A DNA stretch of 64,000 bases from an uncultured Pedosphaera sp. (GTDB lineage Bacteria > Verrucomicrobiota > Verrucomicrobiia > Limisphaerales > Pedosphaeraceae), in the NCBI GenBank assembly GCA_903918755.1, contig CAIXFN010000014.1:1-64000 (forward strand), read 5' to 3'. This document shows, piece after piece, positions 45,835 to 55,028 of this stretch. Below the pieces are notes generated by a model. The model was not told where the DNA came from, did no database searches, and was given only the letters and a program-made list of their open reading frames with translations. The first letter of the stretch is position 1. The number at the start of each line of letters is the position of its first letter. The position numbers and the translations under genes were made by a program.

Positions 45835-46374
45835 AAAAATGCCAGTAAACAAATGTTAGACCCTATTATACTTCATCGGCAAGAATCCGCAAAATCGATT
45901 CGCAGAGCTTTGTTGGGTTCGACGCAATTTGATTGTATAGAAAAATATATTCTGCCCTGTTATGCAGGTCGAAATGCAAACGCATTGGGCTGATGACCAA
46001 CAGCTTGCGACGCTGGCAAGATTCCGCAACGCAGACGTCGTCCGACAGCGGTGAGGTTTTTCAGGAGCTGCCTGCTCGTCGCAGAAAGTTGATTCAAGAA
46101 GGGCTTTAGATTGCTCGCGGAAAGGCTCACCCAGCTCATGCTGTGGTGTGCGGGACCGAGGCGCTGAGTTCACAATTTGCGCTATATCAGAAGGGCATTA
46201 TCGGAACGCCGTGGCATGTGGTAATGCATGCTTGACAGATAGCTTGGACCGCTTAGCGGATTTCAGAGAGGATGCGGCGGATGCCCAATATCTGGTAAAT
46301 TTGCGCTGGCGGTGTCGAGCGTGGCCGCAATGCCGCTCGACTACCGCCGGCGTACGTGTAATATTCCTGCTAGT
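45835..46374. other. Low-GC intergenic stretch with a REP copy
   Basis: Less G/C-rich than its surroundings. The only structure seen is repeat copy R2. The ATG-proximal 100 bases should contain the promoter of the LamG gene at 46375. Confidence 0.4.
46159..46250 (+). repeat. REP-like repeat, copy R2
   Basis: Resembles R1: GAGGCGCTGA, the same 16-base core GGCATTATCGGAACGC (46194-46209) and a diverged tail AGCTTGGACC (46241-46250). Confidence 0.6.
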
Positions 46375-47391
46375 ATGTTCATCCGCAGAAAACAATTCTC
46401 CCACAACCTTGCCGCCGCAGAGCCCGCGGCGCCGCAAAAAGCGAGATTCCCATCCGTTCTGTGTGCGATCAAGGGTGCTATGCTTGGAGCCTTGATCTGC
46501 GCCGGCGCATTGGGCCTGAACCACGTTTACGCCCGCGATGGCTTGCAAGTGAGCTTGGAACTCTCGAATTCCGCTCCGGTGATCTTCTGGAGCAACCCGG
46601 TTGCCCGATTGCAAATCGCGCCGACCGTCGCCGGCGGTTGGAGCACCTTGAGCAACGCGGTCAGTCCTTACACGGTTCTGGCCACGAATTCCGCTGCCTT
46701 CTTCCGGCTGCGTTTGGATTGCACTCCGCCGACGTTGGGCCTGGTCTCCTGGTGGCCGGGTGATGGAACTGCCGCCGACCTCATCGGTACCAACCACGGC
46801 ATATTGAACGGCGGCGTCATGTTTACAAATGGCCAGGTCCGCCAGGCATTCAGCTTTGATGGCACCACCGGTTGGGTGGCAGTTCCCTCCGCAGACTCCT
46901 TCAATCCCACCGGCCCGTTCAGTGTTGAATGTTGGATCAAGGGGAGTCCTTCGCAATCGTCCCCGCAAAGTCTGATTGTGGACAAATCGCATGGCTTTGT
47001 TGATGGCACGGGCTGGGGGCTGCAAACCGCTCCCAACGGAGTTGGAAAAGCGCAGTTTTTTTATGGAGTGGGCAGCGTTGCGACTCCTTTTCCTTTGGTC
47101 TCGACCGTGAGCAGTGTCCTGGATGATCAATGGCATCATCTCGCGGGCGTCTGGACTGGTGCTCAATTGCAAATCTACCAGGACGGGTTGCTGCAAGACA
47201 CCTTGAACCAGACCACGCTCCCGGCCAACAACTCGCGGGAGGTGGAGATCGGCCGCTCTTGGGGCGGCGGCACACCCACCCGCTTCTTTCGCGGTTTGAT
47301 TGACGAGGTCACCTATTACAACCGGGCACTCTCTTCGAACGATGTCGCCGCGATTTTTAATGCCGGTGCCGCGGGCAAGTGCAAACCATAG
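46375..47391 (+). CDS. Exported LamG/concanavalin-like protein
   Basis: The ATG at 46375 (MFIRRKQFSHNLAAAE) gives 338 residues with an N-terminal signal/transmembrane segment (about 33-55). A region with WSTLSNAVSPYTV and FFRLRL is followed by a LamG domain (about 120-330): LVSWWPGDGTAADLIGTNHG, FSFDGTTGWVAVPS, FSVECWIKG, WHHLAGVWTGAQLQIYQDG, and FRGLIDEVTYYNRALSSNDV. Such domains bind sugars or surface polymers. Repeats flank its upstream side. Confidence 0.82.
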   Translation: MFIRRKQFSHNLAAAEPAAPQKARFPSVLCAIKGAMLGALICAGALGLNHVYARDGLQVSLELSNSAPVIFWSNPVARLQIAPTVAGGWSTLSNAVSPYTVLATNSAAFFRLRLDCTPPTLGLVSWWPGDGTAADLIGTNHGILNGGVMFTNGQVRQAFSFDGTTGWVAVPSADSFNPTGPFSVECWIKGSPSQSSPQSLIVDKSHGFVDGTGWGLQTAPNGVGKAQFFYGVGSVATPFPLVSTVSSVLDDQWHHLAGVWTGAQLQIYQDGLLQDTLNQTTLPANNSREVEIGRSWGGGTPTRFFRGLIDEVTYYNRALSSNDVAAIFNAGAAGKCKP

Positions 47392-47470
47392 GGAATCCGC
47401 AGTAATTCCGTGACCTTCGTTCCGTTTCTTAACGTCGCTTTTCTAAGGGAAAAGGAGGAAGGTTACGGCT

Positions 47471-48166
47471 CTACTCAATCACCCCCAAGTCGCGAAGTTC
47501 TTGCAACTCGCCCAATAATTTGTCGACTTGATGCTTTGGGCCGGTACGAGGGGCGACGAGGACGCGGTCGGGTTCGCCGGTGGCGAGGAAGCTATCGATG
47601 GCGAAGGGCCAGAGCCGGTTTGCGGGTCTCAGGCGGGAACGCCAGGCGGGGGCCAGGGCGCGCTCGCGGGTGACGACCATTTGGGTTGCGGGGTCGCGGC
47701 GGATCAGATGGGCGGGGATGCCGGTGATTTCCAGCAGGCGAAATTTGGCGCGAGAGATGTCGAGGGCCCATTCGACGTTCTGGTAGAACTTGTCCCGGAA
47801 TTCATCGAAAGGGCGCTGGGTGCGCTCGGAAATGTCAACGTGATGGACGTGGCAGTTGATTTTGATTTTGCCGATGCGCCCTGAAAAAGTGACCTGATCG
47901 AAGACGGTGCCCCACAAGATTAACAAGCTGTCGGTGATCAAGCCGTCTATTTCAACGTTCTTGAGGATGGCGGGTCCGATGCAGGACGCGGAGATCTGGC
48001 AGTTCTGGAATCGGGCGTTGCTGATGACAGACCGCTTTTGAATGGCGGTGGTCAGGGATAACGCGCAATTGTGGAATTCACAGTTGAGGCAGGTGAGATC
48101 GGACAGGGCAAGACCATTGCCGCGATCAATGAGGGAGTGGAACAGTCGATTACAATACTCGGTCAT
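47471..48166 (-). CDS. Hypothetical protein with pentapeptide-like N-terminus
   Basis: The 231-residue protein begins MTEYCNRLFHSLIDRGNG and has short repeated beta-type elements over residues 20-110 (LTCLNCEFHNCALSL, SNARFQNCQISAS, LKNVEIDGLI, FDQVTFSGRI). These look like a pentapeptide-repeat or right-handed quadrilateral helix. The rest, with PFDEFRDKFYQNVEWALDIS and a basic loop, is not recognised. There is no signal peptide. Confidence 0.6.
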   Translation of the reverse strand: MTEYCNRLFHSLIDRGNGLALSDLTCLNCEFHNCALSLTTAIQKRSVISNARFQNCQISASCIGPAILKNVEIDGLITDSLLILWGTVFDQVTFSGRIGKIKINCHVHHVDISERTQRPFDEFRDKFYQNVEWALDISRAKFRLLEITGIPAHLIRRDPATQMVVTRERALAPAWRSRLRPANRLWPFAIDSFLATGEPDRVLVAPRTGPKHQVDKLLGELQELRDLGVIE

Positions 48167-48223
48167 GGAGAGGCGAGTTCCCGGGTATTGGCGCGGCGAA
48201 TTTCTTGGCCGGTTTGGCCTTCT

Positions 48224-49309
48224 TTACTCCCAGTGGAGGGTGAGGATTTGGATGTCGTTGGGGGTGTTGCGGTGGAGGAGGGCGTAGTAGCGGCGTTTGC
48301 TGAGGCCGACTTCGACGTCCACCTGGACTTCAAAAGTGGTGCTGCGGACGGTGCAGTAGGCGCCGATGGCCTGGGCGCCCTGGTTGCTCAGGCCGGCGTT
48401 GACCAATTGACCCACGGATTGCAAGGGCATGTCGTCTTCGGTGCCGTCCTGGCCGTCGGGACCGGAGCGGAGGCGGAGGATGTCGGCGGCGACGCTTTCG
48501 CTGACGCCGGGGATCATTTGCAGGACATTCTGGGAGGCGGTGTTGATGTTGATCAGGCCGCTGGAAACGGGGGTGAAGATGTCGGCCAGGCCCGCGCTGA
48601 CGATGCCGGTGGTGGGGAGCAGACTGTTGTTGCGGCCGGTGGGTTGCGATTGCTGGAACATCGTGGGGGGATGGTCGGCGGCGTTGGGTCCCCAGAAAAC
48701 ATCCGGGGTGACGCCCTTGATGAAGAGGAGTTCCGAGATGTCGTCGATGGGGCCGTTTTTGGCGTAGTAGGGCGGATTCAGGCTTTGATAGTAATCGCTC
48801 TCGGCGCCGTTGGGGTGGGTGGTTTCGTCGACATCGATCCAATCCTGGATGGAACCGATGATGATGGGCACGTCGGCGCCGTCCACGCCGAGGAGGCGCA
48901 GGGTCTGGCCCAGCAGGACCTCGTTGTTGCGGATGGAGTTGATGTTGAATTTGCGCTCGTTGTCGATGATTTTGACGGAGAAATGACCGTGGCCGAGAGT
49001 GACGTCGGTGAGGGAAATACTGGACAGGATATCGTTCGTGCCGCCCGGGCCGCCGGCCCATTTCTGGTTGAGGGAATCGTATTGGGAGTTGGGCAGCTTC
49101 ATCTGCTGGCCCAGGACGTAGCGGGCCATTTCAATGCCGGAACGGCCCATCCATTCCATTTCGGTCTCGTTGTTGGCGTTCATGGCGAGCTTGGTTTCGA
49201 CCTTCATGGAGGAGGCGAAACCACCGGCCAACAAACCGAGAATGAAGATGCAGACCATCACGATGATGATGGCCATGCCGCGGGGACGGCGTTGGAGGCG
49301 GATTTTCAT
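48224..49309 (-). CDS. gspK: Type II secretion minor pseudopilin GspK
   Basis: The ATG at 49309 (MKIRLQRRPRGMAIIIVMV) gives 361 residues with a prepilin-type hydrophobic N-terminus lacking the usual Glu-rich context, as in GspK. The mature part has FSVKIIDNERKFNIN, NINTASQNVLQMIPGVSES (the helix-hairpin-helix-like GspK signature) and LRSGPDGQDGTEDD. GspK caps the pseudopilus tip with GspI and GspJ. It overlaps the gspJ stop by 4 bases (ATGA) and is the last gene of the unit. Confidence 0.9.
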   Translation of the reverse strand: MKIRLQRRPRGMAIIIVMVCIFILGLLAGGFASSMKVETKLAMNANNETEMEWMGRSGIEMARYVLGQQMKLPNSQYDSLNQKWAGGPGGTNDILSSISLTDVTLGHGHFSVKIIDNERKFNINSIRNNEVLLGQTLRLLGVDGADVPIIIGSIQDWIDVDETTHPNGAESDYYQSLNPPYYAKNGPIDDISELLFIKGVTPDVFWGPNAADHPPTMFQQSQPTGRNNSLLPTTGIVSAGLADIFTPVSSGLININTASQNVLQMIPGVSESVAADILRLRSGPDGQDGTEDDMPLQSVGQLVNAGLSNQGAQAIGAYCTVRSTTFEVQVDVEVGLSKRRYYALLHRNTPNDIQILTLHWE

Positions 49310-50184
49310 TGGAGAGGTCCCCCTCCTTTGCCAAAGCGGCCGCCAACCGGGGGCTGGGGATTGCCCGTGCCGCCGACGCCACCGCCAGTTCCACCCGCGC
49401 CGCCGGCACCACCGGCGCCACCGGGTCCGGGGCCGCCACCGGCTCCGCCCGGTCCGCCGGCTCCGAATTGGTATTGCGCGAGGACGATGGAGGAAGGGAG
49501 GGCCACGGTGGTGACGCGGACTTCCTGGGGGTGGGAGGAAAACTTGTCCAGCCGCCCGAGGCCGAGCGTGATGCGCATCATTTTGGGCAGTTGATTGGTG
49601 GAGACCCACTCGGAAATCCAGTCGCCGGTGCGGGGATCAAGGAATTCGAGGCCGAAGTTGGTCACGTCCTTGGCGAGGACCAGGGGATGCTGCATTTCAT
49701 CCTTGTCCGGGTCCATGAAGATGGGGCTTTGGCGCAGGACGAGTTGCTTGGAGGAATCGGGCCCGGGTTCGACCGCGAAATTGACGCGCCGGAGTTCGAG
49801 GTCACCAAATTTGCCGCTGCGCGGAAAGGATTTCGGGAGGCGCGCGGCGAAGCTGAGGGTGGCCATGTCGCCCTCGGAATCGGCGAGGAAGGCGTAATAT
49901 TTGGGGTTGCTGGCGAACATGCAGGCGGAGAGGAGGGAATCCTGCAGGGCGTGCATGCTGATGCGGGTGCGCTGGGCGGCGGCGGCGGCGTCCAAGGCGA
50001 CCTTCGAGCCCTTGATGATGGCGTACCAGCTGGAATAAATGGCCACCATGATGATGCCGAGCAGGGCCAGGGCGACCATGACCTCCAGCAGGGTGAAGGC
50101 GAGGGAGCGGCGCGGGCGGGCGGGCTTCGCGGGGAGATCGGAGTCGTCGCGCGAAAGCGGATGAGCAGAAATCAGTGGTTTCAT
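49306..50184 (-). CDS. gspJ: Type II secretion minor pseudopilin GspJ
   Basis: From ATG 50184 (MKPLISAHPLSRDDS) the 292-residue protein has the prepilin leader RRSLAFTLLEVMVALALLG and GspJ-like middle features (RISMHALQDSLLSACMF, YYAFLADSEGDMATLSF, VRVTTVALPSSI). It ends in an unusual Gly-rich tail of about 50 residues (from about 240) that looks like a low-complexity extension. Overlaps with gspI and gspK by 4 bases each. Confidence 0.87.
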   Translation of the reverse strand: MKPLISAHPLSRDDSDLPAKPARPRRSLAFTLLEVMVALALLGIIMVAIYSSWYAIIKGSKVALDAAAAAQRTRISMHALQDSLLSACMFASNPKYYAFLADSEGDMATLSFAARLPKSFPRSGKFGDLELRRVNFAVEPGPDSSKQLVLRQSPIFMDPDKDEMQHPLVLAKDVTNFGLEFLDPRTGDWISEWVSTNQLPKMMRITLGLGRLDKFSSHPQEVRVTTVALPSSIVLAQYQFGAGGPGGAGGGPGPGGAGGAGGAGGTGGGVGGTGNPQPPVGGRFGKGGGPLQ

Positions 50185-50660
50185 CGCGGGTTGCCGAGGG
50201 TGGGGGTGGAGCCGAGGCCGCCAAAACTCATGCCCTGCGGGGAGTCGGGACGATAGAACAGGACGCTGATATGGGATTCGTTGGCGGCACCGCCATGCCG
50301 GCGATAAACCGCGACGTCCACCTGGAACAGGCCGTTGCTGGCCACCTGGGTGATCTGGCGGGTCCACTCGTAATCGGGGTAGATGTCCCCGAAATTGCCG
50401 GACTCGGAGCCTTCGTAAAACTTGTTGGTGAGGGAAAGTTCACCGAGCACCATTTCGGGGTCCACCTGGCTCTGCTGCAACAATTTGGCGTTGCGGATGT
50501 TGGTGGAAACGAGGGACAAGATGGCGAAAATGGCCATGAAGAAGATCGCCATGGCGATCATGACCTCCATGAGAGTGAACGCACCTTCGGGAGTCAACCG
50601 GCGGCACCGGGAGCCGGGGCGGGAGAGGAGCCGACGGGAGTTGGCGGAGGGCGTGGTCAT
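50181..50660 (-). CDS. gspI: Type II secretion minor pseudopilin GspI
   Basis: The ATG at 50660 (MTTPSANSRRLLSRPG) gives 159 residues with a prepilin cleavage region, PEGAFTLMEVMIAMAIFFMA, then GspI-type sequence with IRNAKLLQQSQVDPE and ITQVASNGLFQVDVAVY. It partners GspJ and GspK at the pseudopilus tip and overlaps gspH and gspJ by 4 bases. Confidence 0.86.
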   Translation of the reverse strand: MTTPSANSRRLLSRPGSRCRRLTPEGAFTLMEVMIAMAIFFMAIFAILSLVSTNIRNAKLLQQSQVDPEMVLGELSLTNKFYEGSESGNFGDIYPDYEWTRQITQVASNGLFQVDVAVYRRHGGAANESHISVLFYRPDSPQGMSFGGLGSTPTLGNPR

Positions 50661-51292
50661 GGGAAAGGGCCGACATCCGGGAGGCCGGTGACGAGTTCGA
50701 GGGAAATCTTGCGCCATTCGCCGTTGTCGCCATGCAGGACGAGGGTGAATTCATCACTGGTGCCATTGCCGTAAAACCGGACGACAGCTTCCTCGGTGTC
50801 CTTGCGTTCGACAAAATTCACGTCGAGCATTTCGATCCGGACACTTTGGGGGATTTGGGCGGTGGCCCCGGTGCCCATTTGATGCGCGCCGATCATGGCG
50901 GCGGGATCGGGCGTTTCCCCCGAGCCGGAGGGCGTGGCGGCGGACATGTCAGCCAGTTTCTTCCGCGGGGGCGGGTTGGAATTGCGGTTGGCGAATTGAT
51001 CGAACTGAGTTTGGGGGGTGCGGTCCACCACGGGGGCCGGGGTGCTGATGGTCAGCCGGCCATCGCCGGGACGGATATGCAACTCCACGACATTGCCCTT
51101 CATGATGGCGCGAGAACGGGCTTCGAGGCAAATGCTCACGACATCCGAGACCGTGGTGGCGAGGGATTCCTTGCGCACCATGCGGTAAATGGCGGGGATG
51201 CCGATGCTCATGACCAGGCCCAAAATGGCGACCACCACCATGATCTCGATCAAGGTGAAGCCGCGGGCCACGTGAGAGCGGGAGGGGCGCAT
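50657..51292 (-). CDS. gspH: Type II secretion pseudopilin GspH
   Basis: The 211-residue protein begins MRPSRSHVARGFTLIEIMVV with the classical Gly-Phe cleavage site and Glu+5. The GspH/FimT-type C-terminal half is present (VRIEMLDVNFVERKDTE, VVRFYGNGTSDEFTLVL). Its start overlaps the gspF stop by one base and its stop overlaps the gspI start by 4 bases. Confidence 0.87.
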   Translation of the reverse strand: MRPSRSHVARGFTLIEIMVVVAILGLVMSIGIPAIYRMVRKESLATTVSDVVSICLEARSRAIMKGNVVELHIRPGDGRLTISTPAPVVDRTPQTQFDQFANRNSNPPPRKKLADMSAATPSGSGETPDPAAMIGAHQMGTGATAQIPQSVRIEMLDVNFVERKDTEEAVVRFYGNGTSDEFTLVLHGDNGEWRKISLELVTGLPDVGPFP

Positions 51293-52584
51293 CAGCGGGA
51301 AATGTTGGAGGTCATGGCGAACATGGCGGAGAGCACGCTGAGCAGGAGGAACGCGACACCGGCGGCCATGACGACAATCATGACCGGTTCGATGAGGTCC
51401 ATCATGACCTTCAGGGCGATGGCCAGTTCGTTTTCGTACGTATCGGCGATGTTTTGGAGGGCGCCGGGCACATTGCCGGTTTCCTCGCCGATCTTGAGGA
51501 GGTCAATCATCAACTGCGGGAAGATTTTGCTGCGATGCAGCGGTTGGGCGATGGTTTTGCCGTCGGTGACCTCCTCGCGAGTCTTGGCGATGGCTTCCTT
51601 GACGATGCGGTTGGGGATGATCTGCTCGGAGATTTCAAGGGCGGTGAGGACCGGGACGCCGTTTTCCAGGAGGGTGGAAAGGGTGCGGGCGAATTGGCCG
51701 AAGAGATTCAATCGGACCGCCTTGCCGAAGACGGGCGCGTTCATCATCCAGCTGTCGATCTTGCGTTTGCCCGCTTCAGTGGCCTGGAAGCGCTTGAACA
51801 CGGCCGCCGAAATGCCCACGACCAGGAGCATGAGCCACCAATAATCGCGAAAGACATTGCTGATGCCGATGAGGATGCGGGTGGCCAGGGGCAGTTCGAT
51901 CTGCATGCCGTCGAAAATCTTCATGAAGGTGGGGAGCATCTTGGTCATGAAGAAAAACATGATCAGGACACCCACCCCGGCGACGAAGGCGGGATAGATG
52001 AGGGCGGAGCTGAACTTGGACTGGACCTGGGCGAATTTCTCGAAATGATCGGCCAGGCGGCGGAGCACATCCACGAGGGCGCCGCTCTGTTCCCCGGCGC
52101 GGACCATGTTGACGTAGAGATTGGAAAAAATGATGGGCTGCTTGGCCATTGCGTCCGAGAGGCTCTTGCCTTCCATGACATCCTGCTTCAGGTCCTTGGT
52201 GACATTCGAGGGAATCCCTTTGGACTCCAGGTGGGTCATGCTGTTCAGGGCCACCGTGAGGGGCATGCCGGACTTGAGCAGATTGGCCATCTGCTGGGTG
52301 AAGGTGGCGAGTTCCTGGAGTTTGGGCTTGCGGGGGCGGTTCAGGTAATCGCGGATGGGGCGGGGCAGCATGACGCTGAGGTCGCGCTTGCCGGCCTTGG
52401 GTTCCGCCTCGGCTTTGGCGGCGGCGGCGGCCGCAGCGGCACTGCCCTTCACCACGTCCACCATGATGGGAAACAACCCCATGCGCTCGATCTGCACGAG
52501 CGCGGCGGCGCGGTCCGCGGCATCCAGGGTGTCGGAAACCGTCTGGCCGGTGCGCCGGCGCGCCTTATATGCAAATTGTGCCAT
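51292..52584 (-). CDS. gspF: Type II secretion inner-membrane platform protein GspF
   Basis: The 430-residue protein begins MAQFAYKARRRTGQTVSDTL and has the duplicated GspF domain: FTQQMANLLKSGMPLTVALN in the first half, QFARTLSTLLENGVPVLTAL in the second, with three membrane helices. A low-complexity Ala/Lys linker lies near 48-66. GspF links the ATPase to the pseudopilus. No gspE, gspD or prepilin peptidase is in the window, so the system is split or uses genes elsewhere. It is the first gene of the five-gene unit. Confidence 0.93.
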   Translation of the reverse strand: MAQFAYKARRRTGQTVSDTLDAADRAAALVQIERMGLFPIMVDVVKGSAAAAAAAAKAEAEPKAGKRDLSVMLPRPIRDYLNRPRKPKLQELATFTQQMANLLKSGMPLTVALNSMTHLESKGIPSNVTKDLKQDVMEGKSLSDAMAKQPIIFSNLYVNMVRAGEQSGALVDVLRRLADHFEKFAQVQSKFSSALIYPAFVAGVGVLIMFFFMTKMLPTFMKIFDGMQIELPLATRILIGISNVFRDYWWLMLLVVGISAAVFKRFQATEAGKRKIDSWMMNAPVFGKAVRLNLFGQFARTLSTLLENGVPVLTALEISEQIIPNRIVKEAIAKTREEVTDGKTIAQPLHRSKIFPQLMIDLLKIGEETGNVPGALQNIADTYENELAIALKVMMDLIEPVMIVVMAAGVAFLLLSVLSAMFAMTSNISR

Positions 52585-52651
52585 ACGCTAAACTGTGAGG
52601 ATTATATCACCGGAGCGAGCCAAAAGTTGCGCCGCGCCAGCGGAGAGACTT

Positions 52652-53482
52652 TCAGGCGACGGCTGCGGCGGGCAGGACCTCGTTGACGCTGCCGCGCCGG
52701 TAGCCTTGCAAGTCGAGCGTCACCTGTTGATAACCAAGGGCTTTCAGGGCGGTCGCGACCTGGCCGGGAATGCCGTCCACGAGCAGGCGCGGCAATTCGG
52801 AGGGGCCGACCTCGATGCGGGCCAATTGCCCCGTCTTCAATTCATGATGCCGGACGCGGACATCGTAGAAGCCGAGGTCGCGGAGAACGTTTTCCGCCTG
52901 TTCGATCATCGCGAGCTTTTCCGGGGTGACGGCTTCGCCGTACGGGATGCGAGAACTGAGGCAGGCCATTTGGGGTTTGTCCGCGGTGGGGAGGCCGAAA
53001 TGCGCGGAGAGTTCCCGGATTTCCGTCTTGGTCAAGCCGGCCTCCTTGAGCGGGGCGCGGACGGCAAATTCGGTGGCGGCGCGGGCGCCGGGACGGAAAT
53101 CCCCGACATCGCTGGCGTTTTCACCGTAGGCCAAGACGGCAAAGCCGCCGGAGCGGGCGAGCGGTTCCAATTCGGTGAACAGCTCATGTTTGCAGAAATA
53201 GCAGCGATTGGCGGGATTGGCGAGGTAGTCAGGATTGGTAAATTCCTGGGTTTGCACGACGCGGACCGGAAAAGCGAATTGGGCGGCCACGGCAAGGGCG
53301 TCGTCGAATTCCCGGCGGGGTAGGCTGGGGGAGTCCGCGATGGCGGCCAGGGCTTTGGCCCCGAGGACTTCATGGGCCACGAAGGCCAGAAAAACCGAAT
53401 CGACACCTCCCGAGTAGGCCACAAGGCAGGAGCCATACGAGCGGAGGAGGTCGCGCAAGTGGTTCAGTTTTTCGACATTCAC
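52652..53482 (-). CDS. larE: LarE-type ATP-dependent sulfur transferase
   Basis: The GTG at 53482 ([16 protein letters not shown]) gives 276 residues; the frame extends to 53641 but into sigma-gene sequence. A PP-loop SGGVDS (24-29) binds ATP, and cysteines in [10 protein letters not shown] and [11 protein letters not shown] match LarE. The three-cysteine pattern is that of the form using a [4Fe-4S] cluster for sulfur transfer, rather than single-cysteine sacrificial LarE; this is inference. LarE builds the nickel-pincer cofactor. LarA/B/C are not here. Confidence 0.9.
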   Translation of the reverse strand: MNVEKLNHLRDLLRSYGSCLVAYSGGVDSVFLAFVAHEVLGAKALAAIADSPSLPRREFDDALAVAAQFAFPVRVVQTQEFTNPDYLANPANRCYFCKHELFTELEPLARSGGFAVLAYGENASDVGDFRPGARAATEFAVRAPLKEAGLTKTEIRELSAHFGLPTADKPQMACLSSRIPYGEAVTPEKLAMIEQAENVLRDLGFYDVRVRHHELKTGQLARIEVGPSELPRLLVDGIPGQVATALKALGYQQVTLDLQGYRRGSVNEVLPAAAVA

Positions 53483-53595
53483 CGGGCAAATTTGCCATTC
53501 TTCGAGCGGCTTGTCGAGCCGGGCGGGCGGGCGGGGAAAGGTGGGGAAAAATATTTTTGTCCGGTTTGGCGGTCCGGCGGGTTCTAATAGGTGAA

Positions 53596-55020
53596 ATGAG
53601 CGGGATGGAAAGCGCCGCGGCGCTGCGGGAATATGTGGCAACGGGATCGGACCAGGCCTTCGGGCAACTGGTGGCGCGGCATTTCGACCTGGTGTATTCG
53701 GCGGCTTTGCGGGTGGTGGGGGGTGACGCGCACCTCGCGCAGGACGTGGCCCAGGCAGTCTTTACGGATTTGGCGCGCCAGGCGGCGGGCTTGCCGGCGG
53801 GGGTGGTTTTGGGCGGATGGTTATACCGGCACACCTGTTTTGCCGCCGCCAAGGCGGTCCGAACGGAGCAACGGCGGCGGGCGCGGGAAAGGCAGGCCAT
53901 GGAATTTAAAGAGCAGAATGAGGGGGCGGCCGTGGAATTGGCCTGGCAGCAACTGGCGCCGGTGCTCGAAGAGGCGATGCGGCAGCTGAATGAAACGGAT
54001 CGCGATGCGCTGGTGCTGCGGTACTTCGAGCATCAGACGTTTCGCGGGGTGGGGGATGCGCTGGGAACCAGTGAGGACGGGGCGAGGAAACGGGTGGACC
54101 GGGCGCTGGACCGGCTCCGGATATTTTTTGGCGGGCGAGGTTTGACGGTATCGGCCACCCTGCTGGCGGAAGTTTTAAACAGCCAGGCGGTGGTGAGCGC
54201 TCCGGTGGGCATGGCGGCGAGCGTGAGTGCCGCGGCCCTGGCCGGGGCCGCGGCGGGAAGTGGGGGGATTTCGGTGACCTTGTATAAAATTATGCTGATT
54301 ACGAAAACCAAACTGGCGGGGGGCGCGGTGCTGGCGGCACTGGCGGCAACCATTGTGATTCAGTCTCAAAACACCGCCCGTTTGCGGGCGGAGCAACAGG
54401 CGCTCACGGCGCAAATTCGGCAACTGCAAGCGGACCGCGAGGCGGCCGCAAAGCCAGTGGCGGCGGCGCCACCCGTGGCGGAGCCAGCCGGGTTGAGTCC
54501 GGACCAGCAGCGGGAATTGCTGCGCCTGCGGGGGGAGGTGGGCGGATTGCGCCGGCAGGTGAGCGCGGAAAAAGCGGGCATGGAGCGGGAGCGCGACGCG
54601 CGGCAGAAGTTCGCCGCCGATCCGGTGGCGGCGCAGGTGGCGGCCAAGGAACTGGCGATCGCCAAGATGAATTATGGCAAGGAGTGGGCGCTGGCGTTTC
54701 TTATGACCGCCAACGATTTCAACGGGCAATTTCCGACGAATTTTGATCAGGCTACGCCGTATCTGCAAAACAAGGGGAAGGGACAGACCAATCTCACGAC
54801 GGAACAATTCGAAATCACCTACCAGGGTATGATGGATGCCATGGATAGCCCCAGTGCCACCATCTTAATCCGCGAGAAAGAGGCGGTGCAGGATCCGGTT
54901 TCCGGCAAATGGGCTCGAACTTATGTTTTTGGCGACGGGCACGTGGAGATTCACAGCGAACCGGACGGGAATTTTGAGACCTGGGAAAGCACCCGGATTC
55001 AGAAGCCAACAGTTAAATAG
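53596..55020 (+). CDS. ECF-type sigma factor with C-terminal membrane helix and extracytoplasmic domain
   Basis: The ATG at 53596 ([16 protein letters not shown]) gives 474 residues. Region 2 (about 18-85, [36 protein letters not shown]) and region 4 (about 125-178, [20 protein letters not shown], then a helix-turn-helix) are complete. Then follow a linker (about 185-230), a membrane helix (about 238-257), a coiled-coil-rich Ala/Gln stretch (260-330) and a C-terminal domain with [18 protein letters not shown]. The last part resembles the DGH-type end of pseudopilin-like proteins. Such tails occur on verrucomicrobial ECFs and may sense envelope signals. Confidence 0.9.
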   Translation: MSGMESAAALREYVATGSDQAFGQLVARHFDLVYSAALRVVGGDAHLAQDVAQAVFTDLARQAAGLPAGVVLGGWLYRHTCFAAAKAVRTEQRRRARERQAMEFKEQNEGAAVELAWQQLAPVLEEAMRQLNETDRDALVLRYFEHQTFRGVGDALGTSEDGARKRVDRALDRLRIFFGGRGLTVSATLLAEVLNSQAVVSAPVGMAASVSAAALAGAAAGSGGISVTLYKIMLITKTKLAGGAVLAALAATIVIQSQNTARLRAEQQALTAQIRQLQADREAAAKPVAAAPPVAEPAGLSPDQQRELLRLRGEVGGLRRQVSAEKAGMERERDARQKFAADPVAAQVAAKELAIAKMNYGKEWALAFLMTANDFNGQFPTNFDQATPYLQNKGKGQTNLTTEQFEITYQGMMDAMDSPSATILIREKEAVQDPVSGKWARTYVFGDGHVEIHSEPDGNFETWESTRIQKPTVK

Positions 55021-55028
55021 CCTTCGTC

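Noticed and set aside
48071-49594. A 507-codon plus-strand frame over gspK
   Set aside because: Low-complexity shadow of the real gspK/gspJ frames, which overlap neatly with their neighbours.
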